Assembly: GCA_036337945.1 (NCBI GenBank)
Contig: JAYZDF010000069.1
Span: forward strand, 1-55,034
DNA: 55,034 bases
Reading direction: 5' to 3'
DNA from: JAYZDF01 sp036337945
Lineage (GTDB): Bacteria; Myxococcota; Kuafuiibacteriia; Kuafuiibacteriales; Kuafuiibacteriaceae
A model generated the notes under the pieces. It searched no databases. It was given only the letters and a program-made list of their open reading frames with translations, and was not told the DNA's origin. Made by a program: the position numbers and the translations under genes. Shown here one piece after another: positions 19,601 through 28,238 of this stretch (positions are counted from its first letter, which is position 1; every line of letters begins with the position of its first letter).

Positions 19601-20860
19601 GACCCTCAGTTTAACGCAACCACGGAGAGAAACGCATTTATCGCGAATCTTGAAAACAGGGCGAATCAAGATGGATGCGAATATGGGCTAGATGCCGTAT
19701 TCCATGCAGTAGACGATGCTTTACCTCGAACGCCTTCAGGTTCCCCGGAGCAACGTCGAAAACTGCGAGAAGAAGCTACTCTAGCGATTGTCTATATCTC
19801 CGACGAGCATGCCCAATCGGTCGAAGAATATTCCGGTTGTGTCAATCGCCCAAGCCAAGTCGGATGTTCAACCGGCATAAGAGACATGTACTCACAAGGA
19901 AATAGCGTTTGTAACGATGTGCTTAGCTCTTCTGAGCAATCCTGCGTCGAAACGATTATTCAACCGTATGTAAACCAACTTCTTGCGCAAGGAGCGATTG
20001 CCTTTGCTCAAGTCATTGATCCCAATCCGGTGTCCAATTGCAATGTTGGTCAATACGCTTGTGGAAACAGTCGTAATGAAGCAGGCAGAGGCTATATTGA
20101 GGTGACTGCCGCAACGGGAGGTAGTTTTTATTCTCCTTGCAGTAATAATCCGGGAGCTTCACTTCAGCAAATCATCGATGCTGTCACCGGCGCCGCCTCT
20201 GAATATATGTTGTCCGAGACACCGATTTCTTCGACCATTAAAGTTGGGATTACTCCCGTAGGCACGACAACAACAACAATCGTGCCCCGTTCCAAAGAAC
20301 AAGGATTCGATTACGACCCGGTCAGTAATACAATCTTTTTCCGCGGGACCACGTATCGACCAGCGGTTGGTGACTCTGTCACGGTATCGTATCGTCTTTA
20401 TGATCCCGCTCCCGCAAATGTGTCTTGTAATCCGCCTTTGGTTCTCAATACATCGACCGGACAATGTGAGTGCCCAACAGATTGCGGTGTAGGAAGCTGT
20501 GGTCAGGGTCTTATTTGCAACCGCGACCCATCAATCTGCGCGTGTGAATGTGCACCAGATTGTGGTGGGACGTGCAGCGGAGCGACAACTTGCGATGTTG
20601 CGAGCTGCAGTTGCGTTTGTGCGGCGAATTGCGGTGGTACTTGTACCGGCAACCAGACCTGTGACCAGAACGCGTGCTCATGTATTTGTGAGGACTCAAC
20701 GCCTGGCGATAATGTCAATGATTGTAATGGCTCATGCATAGGCAACGAAGTTTGCGATGAGGCTTCTTGCACCTGCGCATGTCCGGTTGATTGTGGGGGC
20801 TGTGGGCAGTTTGAGCAGTGTGATATCGCCACCTGCCAGTGCGTCCCATCCTCGTCGTAA
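16673..20860 (+). CDS. Giant lipoprotein: TSP3 calcium repeats, VWA domain, Cys-rich tail
   Basis: I prefer ATG 16673, which gives a clean signal (MLRPSTFAPLGVYALPAVILLSAC). The frame also allows ATG 16640, but its GAGG is only one base away. After the lipobox come about 115 residues of Ser/Asp/Ala/Gly linker and then some 520 residues of thrombospondin type 3-like repeats (DTDGDGLNDG..ED.N.NG). A beta-rich domain is next. Then a von Willebrand A-like domain near residue 910 has an intact metal site (DTSGS), and finally a Cys-rich EGF-like tail of repeated CxxxCGGxC units. It would be a long calcium-stiffened surface protein, probably an adhesin. The VWA call rests on the DxSxS motif and the preceding strand. 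Confidence 0.85.
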   Translation: MLRPSTFAPLGVYALPAVILLSACGVDPIAINVKFDAAGSTVIMDTGTSSVSQTDSGVKDDLDASQTSTDAGSGLDASISTADAQTFEDASTSVDAGLSADSGVNSVDAQSASDSGVTSADAMTSSRDAGFGVPDAGGPDPTRNDLDFDCDGLSDAREFQLGTDPTNPDTDQDSITDGIEAGSTMAIAGCSFPGDADPSNTTNPLSDDTDGDGIVDGFEDRNQDGAVDASELNPNLADTDADGLPDGLEDTNRNGQRDVNETDGTNADTDGDGLSDGLEDTNKNGFWEFSETSPLSSDTDNDGISDGIEDANQNGLYELSETNPRQNDTDGDLLPDGCEDTNRNGIRDGLETDPRLADTDNDNLSDSDEDVNRNCIFDANETNPNSGDTDCDALSDFYETVTSFSGGRLDALSADTDGDLIPDGVEVAATSTVFTSSCANVLLDADPLTTTNPTARDSDGDGREDGCEDLNQNGRVDPGELNPRATDSDGDGIDDATEDANGNCIQDTGETNFTQSDSDGDGIGDAVEIAIGTNPLLADTDGDGINDALEDANQNGVVDPGETSAVLADTDGDGLNDGVEDANRNGSVDPGETNPLLADTDGDGLNDGAEIPLGTNPLLADTDGDGLNDSEEGNRGTNPLNPDSDNDTYSDGDEVLVGTDPLDPNDPGISSTPGAGVNAICSDANLKNVLFFDSAANSGDWRITTETTFAYTNLNISSTDTFAGSFSDTTNSVSGFVVQLPYVGGVATTAAGQTDGLRARLASAAMMFNLSWNNRNSPRVTTSHDGFETSVGAITDIVSASTNVVAVRNQLLAMTTGLPVNSFGGLPTAAIGSNGTDWVFTYQILLRPNTAELLVVGAVTNQGAFDSATSPVSFLLSDLTNSTALAKAGAPRDKDCDPFTATGEAIADFIWMADTSGSTNNDRGRITQAAQSIFDELTNNGVDFRMAVVPHNENEIRFSAGSGGDLRGVGFTRSSLDPQFNATTERNAFIANLENRANQDGCEYGLDAVFHAVDDALPRTPSGSPEQRRKLREEATLAIVYISDEHAQSVEEYSGCVNRPSQVGCSTGIRDMYSQGNSVCNDVLSSSEQSCVETIIQPYVNQLLAQGAIAFAQVIDPNPVSNCNVGQYACGNSRNEAGRGYIEVTAATGGSFYSPCSNNPGASLQQIIDAVTGAASEYMLSETPISSTIKVGITPVGTTTTTIVPRSKEQGFDYDPVSNTIFFRGTTYRPAVGDSVTVSYRLYDPAPANVSCNPPLVLNTSTGQCECPTDCGVGSCGQGLICNRDPSICACECAPDCGGTCSGATTCDVASCSCVCAANCGGTCTGNQTCDQNACSCICEDSTPGDNVNDCNGSCIGNEVCDEASCTCACPVDCGGCGQFEQCDIATCQCVPSSS
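17100..18680 (+). repeat. Tandem array coding for TSP3-like calcium-binding repeats
   Basis: Units of about 90 bases encode D-T-D-G-D-G-L-x-D-G-x-E-D-x-N-x-N-G followed by a P-x-E-T-N-P segment. They are mixed with shorter units (GTNPLLADTDGDGLND). The last copies (about 18229-18560) are nearly identical at DNA level, while earlier ones have diverged. This suggests recent unequal crossing over or conversion at the 3' end of the array. The repeats also create long antisense open frames that are not genes. Confidence 0.8.
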
Positions 20861-21073
20861 TTATGACCATATAGATACTTACCCTGATTTCTTTCTTGTA
20901 ATACCAATTTCACCGCTTCTCGCTAGGGTTATTACCCTACATATCTTTGGCAACAAAACGATTTATCAAGCATAAGTCCCTGTTTTCGTTCAATGTATGT
21001 GTTCGATATTTACGCACCAAAGTAAAGGTACGTTCGATAACTACATTGCAGCACATAAAAGCTGAGGAATGTT

Positions 21074-22264
21074 ATGCCATTAGTTTCTAGAGATACACTT
21101 AATTCACAACTCAACGACCGCGTGCAGCGCGAGCTGGATCGGGCAGATGCCAATCAGGATGGCGCAGTTTCTAAAGCGGAACGTCGTCGTCTTCCTCGCG
21201 ACGTCCGTATGTTGGCCGATCAGGTTGCTGACAATTATCTGAGCGGAGGCCCTTTGCCTATTCGCGCTTACGCTCGAGCGTACCAAAATTACACCGATCA
21301 AGTGTTGAAGCAGGCGGACCCAAACAATGATGGTTGGATTGATGATGGTGCACTTCCTAGTAACATCTACCAGAGTGTTACAGCGTTACGAGCTGAGCAA
21401 GATGTTAGACCGTCGGTTCCTACAAGCTCTTTGTACGAAACTTACGAAAGTAATCAGCAAACCGGATGGAGTGATGACGATCTGATGAAGTTCATCAGTC
21501 GCGCTCAGGACTCTCACCAATTGGCGCACTATTTTTCAAAAATTCGTGCCGCTGTTGCGAACCCAAAGCGTGGTACAGAAGACCACTCTGGCGATCGTTT
21601 TTACGAAGCAATGGCTTGGTACACCGATCGCACAACGTCTAATCGACCCGACGGTTATCTAACCAAGACCGAAGTACAAAGCGCAATCGCTCAAGCTGCT
21701 AATAAATATCTGTCACTCGTTTTTAATCAACCAAACGACGTGAACTCGCGACTTCAAACTTGGAAGAATATTCAAAAGCTCAGAATGCTTGAGGGCCAAA
21801 TCGAAAAGAGAGAAAGACGCGGACAGGGCGCGAACTATCCGTATCGCCCGAGTGTCATGATGTCGATCGATTCGAATAGCACCTTCAATCAGACAAATAC
21901 GATTGATACACCGGCTGAATTTCAACGCCGTGTCATTCAAGGAAGTTATGAAAAACCAGTTATCGTGAAATACGGCCTAACCTATTGCATGCACTGCTTG
22001 CTCCTAGAACAGCTTGGTTCTATCCCGGCAGCGCAAGAAAAATACGGTGATTCAGCTGATGTATTCAAACTGTGGTGGAACCCGAAAGACCCATCGATGA
22101 AGGCAATTTCCGAACTCGCAACTCAACAAGGTGTCACAAGCAGCCCATACTTTATCGTGTACGATCAAGGTCAACCCGTTCGTGCTGGCTATGCATTTCC
22201 CGATGAAAAAGGAAACGGTCTAGAAAAACTGTTGAACGGAATCGTAAATACACCTCGGAGCTAA
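21074..22264 (+). CDS. EF-hand / thioredoxin-fold fusion protein
   Basis: The start ATG follows GAGGA with 6 bases' spacing. The N-terminal half has EF-hand loops DANQDGAVSKAE (residues 25-36) and DPNNDGWID (82-90), and a third degenerate loop in RPDGYLTKTEV. The C-terminal third is thioredoxin-like: VIVKYGLTYCMHCLLLEQ with a CxxC pair (Cys 305 and 308), then a strand-helix pattern and the cis-Pro region SSPYFIVYDQG. There is no signal peptide although EF-hand and CxxC domains are common outside the cytoplasm. It stands alone. A calcium-linked redox role is conceivable; nothing shows the substrate. Confidence 0.8.
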   Translation: MPLVSRDTLNSQLNDRVQRELDRADANQDGAVSKAERRRLPRDVRMLADQVADNYLSGGPLPIRAYARAYQNYTDQVLKQADPNNDGWIDDGALPSNIYQSVTALRAEQDVRPSVPTSSLYETYESNQQTGWSDDDLMKFISRAQDSHQLAHYFSKIRAAVANPKRGTEDHSGDRFYEAMAWYTDRTTSNRPDGYLTKTEVQSAIAQAANKYLSLVFNQPNDVNSRLQTWKNIQKLRMLEGQIEKRERRGQGANYPYRPSVMMSIDSNSTFNQTNTIDTPAEFQRRVIQGSYEKPVIVKYGLTYCMHCLLLEQLGSIPAAQEKYGDSADVFKLWWNPKDPSMKAISELATQQGVTSSPYFIVYDQGQPVRAGYAFPDEKGNGLEKLLNGIVNTPRS

Positions 22265-22503
22265 TAAACAACACTAAGCCTCCTTTTTCGAATGCCTCCA
22301 ACGCTCCATCGTTGATGAGCCTGGCCCCGACACATGGCGTGCTTCGAGAACCTTATCATTTACGGAGAGATGTTCCCTTGGGTGCGTTTCGCTATAGCGG
22401 ACTCCGGTAGAGCGAGATACAGTTTCGAAAGCCCCGCACCTAACGCCAATGAACCTTTGTCCATAAATCCAGATTACTAAGCTTTATCGCTCTCCGGAAA
22501 AAC

Positions 22504-25500
22504 TTAGCCTTTGTCTTCTTGATAATTTGAATCTTCTTGCTCAGAAGCATCTTGCACGAGCGACTCTTCATCAACCTCTGAGTCGTCGCTTGTTTCTTGG
22601 AAAATATTATCCTCTGAAAGTTCGTCGAGGATATCCATAGAGCCTACTTCTGATTCCCGGTCATCACTTGCCGAATCAGCACTTTCTATCATTGAGATCG
22701 ACGATTGTCTCAGTTCAATTTGTTGTTCTAGCAATACGGCAATTTGCTCTTGGGCTCTTCGAAACTTCGCGCGCAGCTCTCTGGCGTCTTCCTCAGCTTG
22801 AAGCACAACTTCATCTCGCGCTTTAATGGTTTGAACGAGTGCGACTTTTTCTTCTTCTACCAGTTCAAGCTCTTTTCTGTGTTCTTCACGAAGCCTATCT
22901 GTCACCTGTTTTTGTTGCTCAATTTGCTCTTGAACAGTATCCAAGACAGAGGCTAACTCCCGCGCTGTTTGCGCATATTTCGCATCCTGTTCCTGTCTGG
23001 CGGAAAGGGATTCCGCACTTTTCCCTCTTTCGCTCGCGAGGCTTTCCTGGATTTCGGCGTTTTCTGAAAGAACGGTTGCTATTTCGTCTCTGAGTCTCTG
23101 CGTTTCAGCCTCCGCCAAATTCAATTTATCTGTCCATTCACCCTCAAGTTCTTTGATGTGTGTTCTGTGTTCTTCTTCAATGCTATCTAGCTGAGACGCA
23201 TGTTCGACCGTGAACTCTTCAAACTTTTTCTCAAGAGACGTTTTTAGTTGTACTGCGTCTTGATATCGCCCGAGCTCAACTTGGATTCGCTTGAGATGTG
23301 ACTCATTTTGCACCTGCAGCAACTGCATCTCTTCTCCGTGAGCCAGATTGAGTTTGTCGATGTCATCTTCCTGCTGTCTTTTCAGCTGGGAGATTTGCGT
23401 GTCTGTAGCACTGCGAAGTTCTGTCAATTCGAGTTGCAGACGCTCGTAATCTCTGCGTATAGATAACTCTTTCTTCCTCTCTGCGTTCAGTTCGTCCTCG
23501 AAGTTGGAACGATCTTGTTCGCGAGCCGTCTTTTGTTCGTGAATTTGATTTACAAATTCGGTAACCTTTGCCTCGTAACTCTCCTTCTGATGCGCGAGCT
23601 TGTCTTCTAAAGATTTTACAGTGTTTTCTTGATCCGAGACGAGCTTATCTCGTTCATTGAGTAATTCCGTTATTCTACTAAAATCATCCGCGCTGGGTAA
23701 AACTCGGTTTTTCTCGGCGAGTTCTTCAAGTTCTGTCTGTAGTCGGATGTTTTTCTTTTCAAGTTCACGAACGTTTTGTTTTGCTGAGCGTAAAGCATCT
23801 TCAGTTTGAACAGTGTGTTCATGTTCTCTTGATTGTAGTGCTGCCATATCTTGCAGCTGCCCAACTAATTCTTGATTCTCTGCAACAAGTTTTTGTATTC
23901 GCGTGGTTTGTTCCGTCGTAATACTTGATATTTCGGACTGAAGTGACGTTCGAATATCGTCGTAACTCGCAAGTTCTTCCGCTTGTTCGCTCACCTTGCG
24001 TTTCAATTCTATATATTCGTCAGAAGAGGGCAGGTTACGAAATGTCTGTTCCAGGAGTTCCAGTTCATCTTGGAGGTTCCTGATGGTTTTATCTTTGCTG
24101 ATTTGAAGTTGAGACAGCTCTTGATTGGCACGCTGTAGAGAAGCCAGCTCAATTCTTTGTGTCGATAACTGGATTTCTTGATTTTCTAATTTCTCGTTTC
24201 GCTCGGAAATATGTGACTTGAGAATATGCGATTTGGACTCTTCTTCCTCTAAGCGAAGCTGTCTCTCTAGTACTTGTTCTTCTAGGTTGTGATAGTCCTC
24301 TAATGTTCCTCTTTGGCTGAGGCTCTCACGCAGTTCGATGACCTCTTGGTTACGTTGTTCGAATAGCGCCTGAATTTCGAGAATCTTTTGCCCTTGCTTA
24401 GTGATGCTCTCCGAAAGCGTTTCATTGTCCTGCTTTGATTTTTCTAGTTCATTTTCTCGCTGCTGCAAAAATGTCTTTAGCGTTTCAAATTCATTTAGTG
24501 ATGTTTCACTTTCTTTTCGTTGACCTCGAAGAAATTCCACTTCAGCAGCCGAAGCTTCTACTTCGTTCGATAAACGTATTTTCTCGTTTTGTATATCGTC
24601 GAGTTGATACTCAAGCTTCTCCACCATTTGAACAAGGTCGATATTCCTTTGTTGTGCCTCTGCGAGGCCTTCAATAACTTCTTTGTCTTGGTTATGCTGT
24701 TCAGTGAGTCGATTATATGCTGCCGCCTGTTCTATTGCATTTTGATCGGCTCGTGCTAGTTCTTCGCGGACGATATCGAGTTCCAAGTTTTTTTCCGTCA
24801 GCTCTTTTTGGAGTTCGATTCTGGCTGCGTTGGATTCCTCAAATGAAACAATTGCCTCTTCCAGGTCTTCCTCTGATTTTGAAAGAATCTGCTGAAGCTG
24901 TTCGAGTTCGTTTTTTGAGTTGAGTTCGTCTCTTTCCTTTTTTGTTTGCGCTAATTCGCTCTCAAGCTCAGAAATACGTTTCGAAAACTCATTTTGTTCT
25001 TCATCTTTAGCGATGAGCAGAGAGGTTTTTTCATCACGTAACGAAATGATTTCTTTTTCGTATCTCAAACGTGCCTGTTCAAACTCACTGATAAGCTCTT
25101 CATTACTTTGGTCAGAAACTTCGAGCATTTTGCGCTCAGCGCTTAGCGCATATTCGAGCTCGTCGAGTTTGTTTTGAGATGTTTCTAACTGGCTTTGTAA
25201 TTGACCTTGTTCAGCTTCAAGATGTTCCCGTTGTTGTACGAGCCTTTGGTCTGCATCAAGTGATTCCGCTCTAGCCAAGTCTACCTGCGCACGAATCTCG
25301 TCATGACTAAGCTTTAGAGCGCTAGAAGTACTTTCATGTTCGGCTAATAGTAGAGAGATTTTTTTCTTCTCCTGTTCAAAGTAATCTTTTGAAAGCTCGA
25401 AATCTTTCGCGATAGCGGACTTCTCGGCGCTCAGCTTTTCAATCGTCTCTTCTAAATGAGAAATGTTTTTCTCGTAATGATCTCGAAGCGTACTTAGTTC

Positions 25501-26259
25501 TTCTGCTTGTTTTGATTCACGCTCGTGAAAAGTTGAAAGGTCACGCTCCCGAGCTCGTTTTAGACCGTCGATCTCGGACCGTAAGCGTACGGTTGAAAAA
25601 ACATTCCCCGATTTAGAAATTTCGGTACGGGAAACGGAGCTCGCACTTGCTGTTGTCGTATCGTTACGGTTTCTCGACGCCTGAGGTGGCTTTGATTCAA
25701 ACGACGGTGGAGAGGGTATCGTAGCTTTGTTGTCTATTTTGAGGTTGCTTAAGTTCCCTAAATCGGACGCAGACGCTCGTTCTTGAGTTTCTGGTTCTAG
25801 TGGTTCAACAACTTTCAGGTGTCCCAGGTCCGCATTGTGGATGACGGAGCCTCGTAATTTTTTGTGAGCGGTCTTCAGTCCGATCGCAGCACCACTATTT
25901 TCTGAATTGAGAGCTAAGGCACGTTCGAAGACAGTGACTGCTTGCTGAGGTCGGTTTTCAGTCAAGTACACAGTTCCAAGTAAAACATGAAGGGGGTCGT
26001 GATCTGGGCAATTCGCGACGGCTTCTTCAAGTTCTTGGTGGCATTGTTCGGTAAGTTCCAGACGAATCGCTTCGTCTCCTTCATCGACAACGTAATATTG
26101 TGCCCACGCTCGATAACCTTGATAGCGGGGCTCTTTCGGGTTGAGTACATAAGCGCGAGTGAATTTCTCAAGCGCTCGATTGAGTTGCTGTTTCTCGAGA
26201 GCCTTTAATCCTTCAACAAAGGCTGCTTCTGCGGCATCGCTCACTGACACGTTTATCAC
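22504..26259 (-). CDS. TPR-plus-giant-coiled-coil cytoplasmic protein
   Basis: The start is GTG at 26259. Residues 1-150 form tetratricopeptide repeats (ALEKFTRAYVLNPKEPRYQG and LLGTVYLTENRPQQAVTVFERALALN are TPR-like). A polar linker (150-220) follows, then about 950 residues of nearly unbroken Glu/Lys/Gln/Leu coiled coil. The tail is very acidic (EDNIFQETSDDSEVDEESL). There is no signal peptide or membrane segment. Long coiled-coil proteins with a protein-interaction head act as cytoskeletal or polarity scaffolds in related bacteria (FrzS and AglT are comparisons, not homology claims). The start of the long gap at 26260 is its promoter region. Confidence 0.85.
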   Translation of the reverse strand: MINVSVSDAAEAAFVEGLKALEKQQLNRALEKFTRAYVLNPKEPRYQGYRAWAQYYVVDEGDEAIRLELTEQCHQELEEAVANCPDHDPLHVLLGTVYLTENRPQQAVTVFERALALNSENSGAAIGLKTAHKKLRGSVIHNADLGHLKVVEPLEPETQERASASDLGNLSNLKIDNKATIPSPPSFESKPPQASRNRNDTTTASASSVSRTEISKSGNVFSTVRLRSEIDGLKRARERDLSTFHERESKQAEELSTLRDHYEKNISHLEETIEKLSAEKSAIAKDFELSKDYFEQEKKKISLLLAEHESTSSALKLSHDEIRAQVDLARAESLDADQRLVQQREHLEAEQGQLQSQLETSQNKLDELEYALSAERKMLEVSDQSNEELISEFEQARLRYEKEIISLRDEKTSLLIAKDEEQNEFSKRISELESELAQTKKERDELNSKNELEQLQQILSKSEEDLEEAIVSFEESNAARIELQKELTEKNLELDIVREELARADQNAIEQAAAYNRLTEQHNQDKEVIEGLAEAQQRNIDLVQMVEKLEYQLDDIQNEKIRLSNEVEASAAEVEFLRGQRKESETSLNEFETLKTFLQQRENELEKSKQDNETLSESITKQGQKILEIQALFEQRNQEVIELRESLSQRGTLEDYHNLEEQVLERQLRLEEEESKSHILKSHISERNEKLENQEIQLSTQRIELASLQRANQELSQLQISKDKTIRNLQDELELLEQTFRNLPSSDEYIELKRKVSEQAEELASYDDIRTSLQSEISSITTEQTTRIQKLVAENQELVGQLQDMAALQSREHEHTVQTEDALRSAKQNVRELEKKNIRLQTELEELAEKNRVLPSADDFSRITELLNERDKLVSDQENTVKSLEDKLAHQKESYEAKVTEFVNQIHEQKTAREQDRSNFEDELNAERKKELSIRRDYERLQLELTELRSATDTQISQLKRQQEDDIDKLNLAHGEEMQLLQVQNESHLKRIQVELGRYQDAVQLKTSLEKKFEEFTVEHASQLDSIEEEHRTHIKELEGEWTDKLNLAEAETQRLRDEIATVLSENAEIQESLASERGKSAESLSARQEQDAKYAQTARELASVLDTVQEQIEQQKQVTDRLREEHRKELELVEEEKVALVQTIKARDEVVLQAEEDARELRAKFRRAQEQIAVLLEQQIELRQSSISMIESADSASDDRESEVGSMDILDELSEDNIFQETSDDSEVDEESLVQDASEQEDSNYQEDKG

Positions 26260-26615
26260 TCCGGATCCGCGATCTTACAAAATCGACGTTGGGTATCAGA
26301 GCTGTGGCATATTCCCAACGTCGAGTCTGTGGACCCCAGACCGACCCGTGAAGTATTATCTAGCTACTCGAACGGCGCAAATGAATCGCTACTTTGTGAA
26401 GCTGATAAGAGTTGTTGTGTCCTCTACCGAACAATCAATAATCTCTCGAGCAGGCGCAACCCACTAAACATACCTAGTTAACCCTTTGTTTTGATGTTCG
26501 TTCCCGTCTAAATCTCGAATTCCCTCAAAAGTTTTAGCGGCCAAGCGTGGATTTTGCGACTTCACTCGGTCGGGCGATTGTCAAACGTGTCCAGAAACGT
26601 CAACGTTGTCCGGCA
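26260..26615. promoter_or_regulatory. Divergent intergenic region, no gene seen
   Basis: This 356-base gap lies between the coiled-coil gene (leftward) and a lipoprotein gene (rightward), so both promoters should be here. The plus frame is open from ATG 26547, but the resulting N-terminus is basic and unlike a signal. I see no strong palindrome, RNA gene or clear -35/-10 pair. Confidence 0.4.
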
Positions 26616-27455
26616 ATGAGGTATCAGCAGCCTTTTTTGGTTCTAAGCTGTTTCGCAGTGAGTGGCTTGGCCTGCGGTGGTGGAGAAACTGACGTGAGCG
26701 TGTCGTCAACTCAAACGACCGTGGTTAATCTTCTCACTGTTCCGCAGGTTGATGATGGCGTTGCGCCTGGTTTCGATCTTGACCAAATCGAGAGCGACCA
26801 AAGTGATGGTCGCAGCTGCTACCAGCGGGACCTTGTTGATCCCACTGGTCTTCGAGGTATCGATAATCAGCTCGCAACATTGGCGCCATTATTAAACCTA
26901 GAAGGCGAAGGTGCATTGGAAGGCTTGATACAGCAAGCAATTAACGATGGTCGTTTGCTCATCCTTTTTCAGCTCGAGAAGAAAACAGATGGAACCTATC
27001 GGCTCATGATGCGTAGGGGTGAAGATCAGCCGCTGCTTGGAACTAACGGTACTATTTTAAGCGATCAGACTTTGGCTCTAGAAGAGTCAGAACCTATGGC
27101 CATCGCCGACAACTTAGTGATCGATAGTCGACAAGTGGAGGTCGGACCCGTAGACCTAAATATCCCAGTCGTGGTTTTCGATGGTATCTACACGATGCAT
27201 TTACCGCAGGGTCGAATTCGATTTAATTTAGACGAGCAGGGCAGACTGATAAAAGGTATGATGGGTGGTGGCGTGACGAGTGCCAGCCTAAACGCGATGA
27301 TGGACCAGGCTGCTGTGAGGCTCCCTGAATTTGTCGTTCTACTCAGGTCTGGCGTAGAGCAAGCGAAAGACTTAGCCGTGATGCCTTCTGGCGAATGTGA
27401 GCAACTATCGATGGCCGTGACGTTCGAAGCCATCCCTGCTTTCACTTACGAATAA
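26616..27455 (+). CDS. Putative lipoprotein of unknown function
   Basis: I chose ATG 26616 (MRYQQPFLVLSCFAVSGLACGGG), which gives a signal peptide and a lipobox-like LAC followed by Gly-Gly-Gly, a common tether after the lipidated Cys. An open frame exists from 26547, but the extra 23 residues are basic. The mature part of about 260 residues has many Asp/Glu/Gln and alternating hydrophobic strands, with VEVGPVDLNIPVVVFDGIY and PQGRIRFNLDEQGRL near the centre. Two Cys remain (CYQRD and GECEQ) and may pair. No family recognised. It is convergent with the following minus-strand pair. Confidence 0.75.
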   Translation: MRYQQPFLVLSCFAVSGLACGGGETDVSVSSTQTTVVNLLTVPQVDDGVAPGFDLDQIESDQSDGRSCYQRDLVDPTGLRGIDNQLATLAPLLNLEGEGALEGLIQQAINDGRLLILFQLEKKTDGTYRLMMRRGEDQPLLGTNGTILSDQTLALEESEPMAIADNLVIDSRQVEVGPVDLNIPVVVFDGIYTMHLPQGRIRFNLDEQGRLIKGMMGGGVTSASLNAMMDQAAVRLPEFVVLLRSGVEQAKDLAVMPSGECEQLSMAVTFEAIPAFTYE

Positions 27456-27509
27456 ATCAAAAACCCGCTCTCGAGTGCGTCTCACAATACGCTCTTGTTG
27501 CATCTCTAC

Positions 27510-28238
27510 TTAGTCAGCATTGAGCTCAAGTTCAAAATCATGTGCATCATGGCTACGATTTTCAACTCGTATTATATTTCCATCAACTGAGAGTCTTTCG
27601 CCTTCAATAGACGCGAGTGGAAATATCACGCCAGTGCGGAAATCTAAGGCACACAATTGGGTTGGTCCGGACCCCGTAAGCGGATTCGGATTTGTACAAG
27701 CTAACATGAGAATGAATGGGTCACTCCAAATTTGAGGAAGCACCATCGGCTGAGTTCCTCGACTCTCCCATATTGTCTTGTCTCGTCTCCATACCAAGAA
27801 AACAGGTTCCTCTCCTAATCGTTGCTCGAATACGATAATCTCATCCTTTACAAATTGCCCCATGAGCCAGCCGGGCCCAGCATGTTGATAATGGGTTATT
27901 TGTTCGCCCGTTATCAGATTCACCTCGAGCAATCGACTATCAGTGAACCTTGCTGCGCGGCTCATGAGCAACACTCGTTTACCTTCCTGATCAACAGCAA
28001 GTGGCCCAGGTGTGATTGGGTCTTGATAACAGTCTATACGGTGCGTCGCGATTTTTTCGCTGTTGTGGATAGTTAAAACTCCGAGCTCTTGTTGATTCAC
28101 GTCAAAGTAAATCATCTGATCATGAGAGCTTGGGTGCGCGACAGCAACAAATCCACGTTTCGAAGGCAGAGTCTTCTGTGCTTTAGCGACTGCCTCTGAT
28201 GAAACTGAGGGAATCTTATGAACCGAAAGCTTATGCAT
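27510..28238 (-). CDS. Beta-propeller-like protein coupled to a cysteine protease
   Basis: The 242-aa product shows several strand-turn-strand units resembling propeller blades (SHDQMIYFDVNQQELGVLTI, GKRVLLMSRAARFTDSRLLE, VDGNIIRVENRSHDAHDFEL). None is close enough for a family call. There is no signal peptide or membrane segment. Its ATG overlaps the stop of the upstream protease-like gene by 8 bases (ATGCATAA), so the two are almost certainly translated together. It may bind or regulate the protease, or receive its action; that is inference from coupling only. Confidence 0.75.
   Translation of the reverse strand: MHKLSVHKIPSVSSEAVAKAQKTLPSKRGFVAVAHPSSHDQMIYFDVNQQELGVLTIHNSEKIATHRIDCYQDPITPGPLAVDQEGKRVLLMSRAARFTDSRLLEVNLITGEQITHYQHAGPGWLMGQFVKDEIIVFEQRLGEEPVFLVWRRDKTIWESRGTQPMVLPQIWSDPFILMLACTNPNPLTGSGPTQLCALDFRTGVIFPLASIEGERLSVDGNIIRVENRSHDAHDFELELNAD

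Noticed and set aside
20924..20939. TAGGGT/ACCCTA inverted repeat after the giant lipoprotein gene
   Set aside because: Only a 6-bp stem with a 4-base loop and no T-run; too weak to call a terminator.
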